Assembly: GCA_964521525.1 (NCBI GenBank)
Contig: CAZFTD010000124.1
Coordinates: 1 to 10,555 of the forward strand
DNA length: 10,555 nt
Direction: 5' to 3'
DNA from: CALEUX01 sp964521525
GTDB taxonomy: Bacteria > Bacteroidota > Bacteroidia > Bacteroidales > Marinilabiliaceae
A model generated the notes under the pieces. The model searched no databases. It saw only the letters and a program-made list of their open reading frames with translations, and was not told the DNA's origin. The position numbers were made by a program, and so were the translations under genes. Every line of letters begins with the position of its first letter. Position 1 is the stretch's first letter. This document shows positions 6,388 through 10,555 of this stretch, piece by piece.

Positions 6388-6418
6388 TTTGTTTTATTGA
6401 TTGGAATATTTAATTTTG
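6388..6418 (+). promoter_or_regulatory. complete Bacteroidota promoter for the lipoprotein gene
   Basis: TTTG at 6388-6391 (-33) and TAATTTTG at 6411-6418 (-7) are separated by exactly 19 bp, a full match to the consensus TTTG-N19-TAnnTTTG. It begins three bases after the fcl stop codon. The start site should lie near 6423-6427, giving a leader of about 42-46 bases with an A-rich run just before the ATG at 6469. Confidence 0.85.
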
Positions 6419-6468
6419 CCATTTGTCGAAACTGATAATGAATATTAAAACCCCCAAAAAAAACTTTT

Positions 6469-6939
6469 ATGCGTAAATTATTGAACTTATCAGCCTTGGT
6501 GCTCATGCTTATTGCTGTTTTTGCCTGTAGCAAATCGAAAGATAAAAAGGAAGTTGATGCTGCAGATCCTATTTTAACCATTACCGCACCGGCTAATGAT
6601 TTCCAGTTTATTAAAGGTGGAAACAACTATATGCGATTTTCAGCAACCGCCAGCGACGATTTGGCCCTGAGTAAACTCGTTGTTAGTCTGGCTTGGGTTG
6701 GCGTTACCAAAAGCTCAGAATTTGATAGCAATGGTACTGTAACTTCAACTTTTGACCCATGGGCACCGGCTGCTCAAACTTTTAACTTAACCGGTAAAAA
6801 CTGGACTTTTACCAATGAACAATTATTTGGTTCACCAATTCCTGATAATATAAAAAGCGGGTTCTACCGTATAACCTTTCAGCTGACTGATGCTGCCAAC
6901 AAGAGCGTTTCTGTGGAGAGAGTAGTTGAAGTATTGTAA
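6469..6939 (+). CDS. lipoprotein with a single beta-sandwich-like domain (DUF4625-like)
   Basis: A 156-residue protein with a clear lipoprotein signal: MRK, a hydrophobic stretch (4-18) and the lipobox VFAC with the lipidated Cys at 20. The mature N-terminus is polar (SKSKDKKEVDAAD), a tether with acidic and basic residues of the kind that directs Bacteroidota lipoproteins to the outer membrane; surface exposure is not certain. The rest (33-156) alternates hydrophobic and polar residues and looks all-beta: PILTITAP, an SDD.AL stretch (62-67) with KLVVSL after it, and a closing strand pair FYRITFQLTDAANKSVSVERVVEV. This resembles the Ig-like DUF4625 lipoproteins of the phylum, a tentative match from memory. 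Function unknown. It is a single-gene unit with its own promoter and terminator, so its position after fcl need not mean a shared role. Confidence 0.85.
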   Translation: MRKLLNLSALVLMLIAVFACSKSKDKKEVDAADPILTITAPANDFQFIKGGNNYMRFSATASDDLALSKLVVSLAWVGVTKSSEFDSNGTVTSTFDPWAPAAQTFNLTGKNWTFTNEQLFGSPIPDNIKSGFYRITFQLTDAANKSVSVERVVEVL

Positions 6940-6960
6940 GCAATAAATTTGATGATATTA

Positions 6961-6988
6961 AAGAAGGGTCGGGCAGGCCCTTTTTTTA
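6961..6988 (+). terminator. intrinsic terminator after the lipoprotein gene
   Basis: AAGGGTC (6964-6970) pairs with GGCCCTT (6976-6982) around a GGGCA loop, continuing into A-T pairs at 6961-6962, and is followed by a run of seven T (6981-6987). It lies about 22 bases after the stop codon. Confidence 0.85.
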
Positions 6989-7032
6989 TACCTCAATTTT
7001 TTTATTACTTTCACTTGTGTAAATATTAGTTA

Positions 7033-7125
7033 ATGAATTGGTCATGTGGAACCTGCTTTATAAACGGGCTGGCATCCATGATAGACATGCGCTTTTATCT
7101 TACATCTAAAATTCTAACGATCTAA
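7033..7125 (+). CDS. possible 30-codon leader ORF upstream of the C-S lyase
   Basis: An ATG at 7033 opens a 30-codon frame closed by TAA at 7123-7125, two bases before the lyase ATG. The peptide begins MNWSCGTCF (Cys at 5 and 8) and ends in LTSKILTI. Its tight abutment to a gene for a cysteine/cystathionine lyase and its two early Cys codons would fit a regulatory leader peptide, but this is speculation. A random frame of 30 codons is not rare, and the nearest promoter-like bases (7006-7013) match only four of six defined positions of TAnnTTTG. Confidence 0.2.
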   Translation: MNWSCGTCFINGLASMIDMRFYLTSKILTI

Positions 7126-7127
7126 TT

Positions 7128-8306
7128 ATGAATCATAATTTCGACCAAATTATTAACCGCGATAACACCCGCGCTATTAAACTGGAGTTTAGAGAAAGAA
7201 ATTTTGGGAATGCCGATGTGTTGCCACTTTGGGTGGCCGATATGGATTTTGCTGCTCCGCCGGCTGTTCAGGAGGCTTTATTAAGCCGTTTTAACCACCC
7301 TGTTTATGGCTATACCAATAGGCCTCAACCTTTTTTTGATGCCATAACCGGTTGGTTGCAGCGACGTTATAACTGGGAGATTCCTTCATCGTGGGTCGAT
7401 TTTTCTCCGGGTGTTGTTCCCAATCTTGGATTGGCTGTTCAGGCTTTTACAAACCCGGGCGACGGAGTGGTGATTCAGCCACCGGTTTATCCTCCGTTTT
7501 TTGGAGTGGTTACTGATTTTGGCCGAAAAGTGATTGAAAATCCTCTGATTGAAACAGAAGATGGCTATAAAATTGATTTTGAACATTTTGAAAAAGTAAC
7601 AGCCCATCCTGATACTAAGTTATTCCTATTATGCCATCCACATAATCCGGTTGGTAGGTTATGGAACGAAGATGAGCTTCGGCAAATGGGTGAAATCTGT
7701 ATCAAAAACAATGTCATCATCATTTCAGATGAAATTCACTGCGATTTAACTTTATTTGGTCATGTTCATAAACCTCTGGCAACATTAAGCCACGAAATAT
7801 CCAACATCACCATAACCTGTATGGCTCCCAGCAAAACATTTAACCTTGCCGGATTCAGCACCTCGTATATGATTGCCGAAAATTCAAAGTTACTGCAGGG
7901 AGTTCGCTCGCTGATTCATGGTTATCATTTGCACATGGGCAATACTTTTGGTCCTGTGGCATTGGAAGCTGCTTATAATCACTCCGAAGAATGGCTCGAA
8001 GATTTGAAGCAATACCTGGAAGGTAATGTTAATTTGGTTGTTGACTTTGTTAAGGACAATATGCCCGAAGTTAAAGTTAGAAAACCCGAAGCTACATATT
8101 TATTGTGGATGGATTTCAGGGAGTGGGAGTTGGAGTCTCCAGAATTAAAGCAATTTATGATACAAAAAGCTGGGTTGGGATTAAACGACGGACCATCTTT
8201 TGGACTTCAGGGCAAGGGCTTTCAGAGAATGAACGTAGCCAGTCCACGAAGCATTATTCAGCAGGCTTTGAATCAATTATATGAGGCCAGAAAAGCCTTG
8301 AAATAA
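7128..8306 (+). CDS. patB: PLP-dependent C-S beta-lyase, MalY/PatB family
   Basis: A 392-residue fold-type I aminotransferase-like enzyme, normal for the family. MalY/PatB enzymes cleave cystathionine or cysteine-type substrates to pyruvate, ammonia and a thiol, and are often misnamed as aminotransferases. Hallmarks: PLWVADMDF (33-41) and VYGYTNR near 59-65 at the N-terminus; PPVYPPF with Y121; HPHNPVGR (170-177) with N173; SDEIHCDL (200-207) with D201; the cofactor lysine K236 in APSKTFNLAG; and FQRMNVA with R367 binding the substrate carboxylate. The IHCDL motif and the VADMDF start favour PatB/MalY over a true aminotransferase. It is preceded by a 188-bp gap and followed after seven bases by the glycerate kinase, probably one transcript. 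Physiological substrate unknown; no maltose regulator is nearby. Confidence 0.92.
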   Translation: MNHNFDQIINRDNTRAIKLEFRERNFGNADVLPLWVADMDFAAPPAVQEALLSRFNHPVYGYTNRPQPFFDAITGWLQRRYNWEIPSSWVDFSPGVVPNLGLAVQAFTNPGDGVVIQPPVYPPFFGVVTDFGRKVIENPLIETEDGYKIDFEHFEKVTAHPDTKLFLLCHPHNPVGRLWNEDELRQMGEICIKNNVIIISDEIHCDLTLFGHVHKPLATLSHEISNITITCMAPSKTFNLAGFSTSYMIAENSKLLQGVRSLIHGYHLHMGNTFGPVALEAAYNHSEEWLEDLKQYLEGNVNLVVDFVKDNMPEVKVRKPEATYLLWMDFREWELESPELKQFMIQKAGLGLNDGPSFGLQGKGFQRMNVASPRSIIQQALNQLYEARKALK

Positions 8307-8313
8307 GTTTGTT

Positions 8314-9423
8314 TTGAAAATTCTTGTTATCCCCGATTCTTTTAAAGGCTCTTTATACGCCAATGAAGTAGCCACTGCCATTGAGCAGGGAGTTAAATCT
8401 GTTTTGCCCAAGGCTGATTGCTGTTGTATTGGTTTGGCCGATGGAGGCGAGGGTTCGCTCGATTTATGGCTTACCATCACTAAAGCAGGGGAGGTAAGTC
8501 TGGAAGTGAGCAATGCATACGGGCATCTGATTTCAGCCCGATATGGGTATAATCCTGTAAATAATGTGGCCTTTATAGAGGTTGCTCAGGCATCTGGTTT
8601 GGCAGGGATTAACATCCATGAGTTAAATCCCATGGTGGCATCATCATTTGGTACAGGTCAATTAATAAAACACGCTTTATCTCGCCATCCTAATACCATC
8701 ATTTTAGCCATGGGTGGCACAGCTACCATCGATGGCGGAACCGGCTTATTGCAGGGCATGGGATGTAAATTCACCAATAAGGAGGGCTATGTTATTCAAT
8801 CTGACATTAATCCTTTAATTAACTTTGAGCAGGTTAGTTTGGAGATTGTTCAGGAACTTCAAAAAGTGAACTGGCTGTTATTGACCGATGTTACCAATCC
8901 TTTAACCGGTTATTATGGTGCCGCAAAGGTTTTCGGACCCCAGAAAGGCGCCAACGCTACTATGATAGAAATGCTTGATATCAGACTAAATGATTGGATG
9001 GATTATTTGGTTGGCAAAGGTGGACGTGATGTTAGATGCAATAACGGTGCTGGTGCTGCCGGTGGAATGGGCCTTCCATTTTTATCATTTTGCAATTCGC
9101 AGGTGTGTTCAGGTTTCGACTGGTTTTCAGAAGCTTTGGGTTTAACAAGTTTGATAAGTCAATCGGATGTGGTTATTACCGGAGAAGGTATGATTGATAA
9201 CCAGACCAAAATGGGGAAGGGGCCTGGAAAAATTGCATTGTTAGCACGAGAAGCTCATAAACCCGTTATTGCAATTACAGGTAAAAATAAGGGTGAATCT
9301 GAATTATTCGATGCGGTTTTTCAATTAACCAACGATTTGGTGGATACAGATACAGCCATCAGAAATGCAAAAGAATTGTTAATTAAGGCTGGAGCCGATT
9401 GCGCACGCTTTATCGATGGATAA
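8314..9423 (+). CDS. glycerate kinase (GarK/GlxK family)
   Basis: A 369-residue kinase that phosphorylates D-glycerate with ATP; bacterial members of this family mostly give 2-phosphoglycerate. Conserved motifs: PDSFKGS at 7-13, ADGGEG at 42-47, GGTATIDGGTG at 134-144, DVTNPLTG at 192-199, FGPQKGA at 207-213, the Gly-rich GAGAAGGMG at 245-253 and TGEGMID at 289-295. Length is usual for the family (about 370-380). The start codon is TTG: the family begins MKI-x-IAPDSFKGS and the residues directly after this TTG are KILVIPDSFKGS, while no in-frame ATG or GTG exists between the lyase stop and that motif. It starts seven bases after the lyase stop, so translational coupling is likely and may compensate for the weak start. 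It ends four bases from the convergent transporter gene. Confidence 0.94.
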   Translation: MKILVIPDSFKGSLYANEVATAIEQGVKSVLPKADCCCIGLADGGEGSLDLWLTITKAGEVSLEVSNAYGHLISARYGYNPVNNVAFIEVAQASGLAGINIHELNPMVASSFGTGQLIKHALSRHPNTIILAMGGTATIDGGTGLLQGMGCKFTNKEGYVIQSDINPLINFEQVSLEIVQELQKVNWLLLTDVTNPLTGYYGAAKVFGPQKGANATMIEMLDIRLNDWMDYLVGKGGRDVRCNNGAGAAGGMGLPFLSFCNSQVCSGFDWFSEALGLTSLISQSDVVITGEGMIDNQTKMGKGPGKIALLAREAHKPVIAITGKNKGESELFDAVFQLTNDLVDTDTAIRNAKELLIKAGADCARFIDG

Positions 9424-9427
9424 GCTT

Positions 9428-10297
9428 TCAGGCCTTGCGTTTTAACACAGGCAGCAGAAAAACAGCTGTTAAAATAATTAACGTTCCAGCATAAAACCCG
9501 CCCGACATGTATTCAGAATCACCAAAGATTAAGAAAGCCAGAAGAATTCCATAAATAGGTTCCAGATTAATCGTTAAAACTACTGTGTAAGCCGATAAGG
9601 TTTGCATTACCTTGGTGCTGGCCATAAAGGCATAAGCCGTACAAACAATTCCCAAAATCAGCAGATAAATCCAATCGCTTAAAATTGGAAACGATAACTG
9701 AGGCACAGAGGAGCCGCTCAATAAAAGAAACATCGAAACACCCAGAAAGCCACCAGCCATCTCATAAAAGCTAATGGTAATTGGATGATTGTTGCGCACT
9801 AAAACTTTATTGAGTACTGTAAATAACCCGGCTAAAAAGGCCGAAATTAAACCAGTAATTATTCCACTAATGTAATTTGGCTCAAACTGGAAAATGATAT
9901 ACAGTCCAATAATTATAACAACACCGGTAAAAACTTCGAACCATGATAAAGGGCGGCGCACAAATGCAGGCTCCAGAAAGCTCGTGAAAAGCGTAGTAGA
10001 AGCCAGGCATCCCAACGCCACTGAAATGGTTGAGATTTTTATGGAATGGAAAAAGGTAATCCAATGAAAAGCCACAATAAAACCTACTCCTATAAAAATG
10101 AGCAACATCTTAAAACTAACCGCAAACTTTTTATCCGATAGTTTGAGAATTACAGCCAAAGCGACAAAGGCAATTAGCATTCTGTACCAAACTAATTGTA
10201 CAGCATCGAGGGTTATTAGCCTGCCTAAAATGGCCGTAAAACCATAAATAAAAACAATAAAATGCAGTTGTAGCAGGTGCTTTCTTATTTGGTTCAT
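9428..10297 (-). CDS. EamA/DMT family transporter
   Basis: A 289-residue very hydrophobic inner-membrane protein with about ten predicted helices arranged as two EamA repeats, residues about 8-136 and 145-285. The two repeats carry the matching features typical of the drug/metabolite transporter superfamily: an LEP motif in the first half (109-111, FTSFLEPAF) and LEPIYG in the second (245-250). The C-terminus is the basic tail KRKA. Members export amino acids, nucleosides, metabolites or drugs; substrate cannot be read from the sequence. It faces the glycerate kinase with four bases between stops. The ATG is preceded on its strand by an A/T-rich stretch and, about 27 bases upstream, a near-consensus -7 element with a one-base-short spacer (TATTTTG, near 10324-10330). 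It looks like a single-gene unit. Confidence 0.9.
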   Translation of the reverse strand: MNQIRKHLLQLHFIVFIYGFTAILGRLITLDAVQLVWYRMLIAFVALAVILKLSDKKFAVSFKMLLIFIGVGFIVAFHWITFFHSIKISTISVALGCLASTTLFTSFLEPAFVRRPLSWFEVFTGVVIIIGLYIIFQFEPNYISGIITGLISAFLAGLFTVLNKVLVRNNHPITISFYEMAGGFLGVSMFLLLSGSSVPQLSFPILSDWIYLLILGIVCTAYAFMASTKVMQTLSAYTVVLTINLEPIYGILLAFLIFGDSEYMSGGFYAGTLIILTAVFLLPVLKRKA

Positions 10298-10555
10298 TCT
10301 TTAAAAATTGGAGCATAAAAGTGCAAAATATTATTTATGGCACGATGGCTTAATTTGATTTTTGTACCTATTATTTTTGTTGCCATGTTATTATATTGAA
10401 AAAAAATGATATTTTTAACTATGGTTTGATTGTTAGTGGCAAGCACTAATAACTAACTGTGGTAAAGGATTGGTTTATTAAACCTTTGTATTGGAAGAGT
10501 AATGCAATTGTTTTGGTGGCCGGCTAAAAACCGAGAAATTCCACCCATAGGATAG
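10298..10555. other. 258-bp end region without a supportable gene
   Basis: The region is AT-rich and holds the upstream sequence of the EamA gene on the minus strand and a plus-strand -7-like motif at 10372-10379. Frames on either strand are short. An ATG at 10502 opens a 17-codon frame ending with a stop at the window edge, and a GTG at 10459 opens a frame of about 22 codons; I support neither. Bases 10515-10519 (GGTGG) can pair with 10541-10545 (CCACC), with a CGG/CCG inner pair, but no T-run follows. The next gene probably begins beyond the window. Confidence 0.6.
10372..10379 (+). promoter_or_regulatory. -7-like promoter motif with no gene directly downstream
   Basis: TATTTTTG matches TAnnTTTG fully. 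The nearest TTTG upstream (10354-10357) is 14 bp away rather than 19. ATGs within 60 bases downstream open frames of only a few codons, so the motif would serve a long-leader gene beyond the window, a small RNA, or nothing; in such T-rich sequence a chance match is plausible. Confidence 0.3.

Noticed and set aside
7012..7127. SAM or other sulfur riboswitch upstream of the C-S lyase
   Set aside because: No conserved core of a known SAM, SAH or related riboswitch class is visible, and the possible stem is bulged and weak.
8304..8311. TAAGTTTG, a perfect TAnnTTTG match at the lyase stop codon
   Set aside because: It ends only two bases before the kinase TTG start, so transcription would begin after that start. 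It cannot serve the kinase and is most likely a chance match built on the stop codon.
9440..9474. 8-bp inverted repeat as a bidirectional terminator for the convergent genes
   Set aside because: The 19-base spacer is long, the arms are AT-only apart from one pair, and no T-run follows on the plus strand. The repeat lies in coding sequence of the transporter.
10459..10526. GTG-started frame of about 22 codons with protein-like residues (DWFIKPLYW)
   Set aside because: It stops within the window and has no detectable family or conserved context. I could not tell it from chance.
10502..10555. 17-codon ORF ending exactly at the right window edge
   Set aside because: It is short, has no ribosome-binding or well-placed promoter sequence, and no recognisable protein features. 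A frame of this size is expected by chance.

Overview
The window comes from a member of the Bacteroidota; I cannot fix the order or genus. The evidence is four good matches to the phylum's -7 promoter element TAnnTTTG, one of them with a TTTG -33 element exactly 19 bp upstream. Ribosome-binding sequences are absent, A-rich sequence precedes several starts, and the gene types fit (a 363-aa GDP-fucose synthase with an extra segment, a Bacteroidota-style lipoprotein, a ZapB-like/ZapA/RNase Y run). Nothing looks mobile: I see no transposase, integrase, tRNA, rRNA or CRISPR array. This is mostly ordinary chromosomal housekeeping and envelope-sugar sequence.

Layout. The left edge (1-355, minus) is the N-terminal third or less of YgiQ, with an apparent TTG start. 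It is divergent from a plus-strand cell-division/RNA-decay run: a 97-aa coiled-coil protein, ZapA and RNase Y (562-2804). Between zapA and rny lies a 119-bp gap holding a striking 66-nt rod-like inverted repeat followed by seven T. It is an intrinsic terminator and/or a compact structured RNA (6S RNA is a candidate). A clean terminator closes rny.

Next come three extended short-chain dehydrogenases of nucleotide-sugar metabolism on the plus strand. They are a WbpP-type UDP-GlcNAc 4-epimerase (2931-3914) and, after a 264-bp gap, gmd and fcl overlapping by one base (4179-6385), which together turn GDP-mannose into GDP-L-fucose. The gap contains seven consecutive 7-bp units, each starting with a stop codon, which I regard as the most unusual pattern in the window. 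No glycosyltransferase or flippase is present, so these genes supply precursors to glycan loci elsewhere.

Then follow a small lipoprotein with its own textbook promoter and terminator (6388-6988), a PatB/MalY-type PLP C-S lyase (7128-8306) preceded by a possible 30-codon leader ORF, and a glycerate kinase with a TTG start seven bases after the lyase stop (8314-9423). An EamA-family drug/metabolite transporter lies on the minus strand and converges on the kinase with only four bases between the stops (9428-10297). The last 258 bp have a promoter-like motif but no gene I can support.

I found no convincing new multi-gene system. The observations worth following are non-coding: the heptad stop array, the zapA-rny RNA structure, the very short promoter-to-start distances with two TTG starts, and the possible leader ORF before the lyase.
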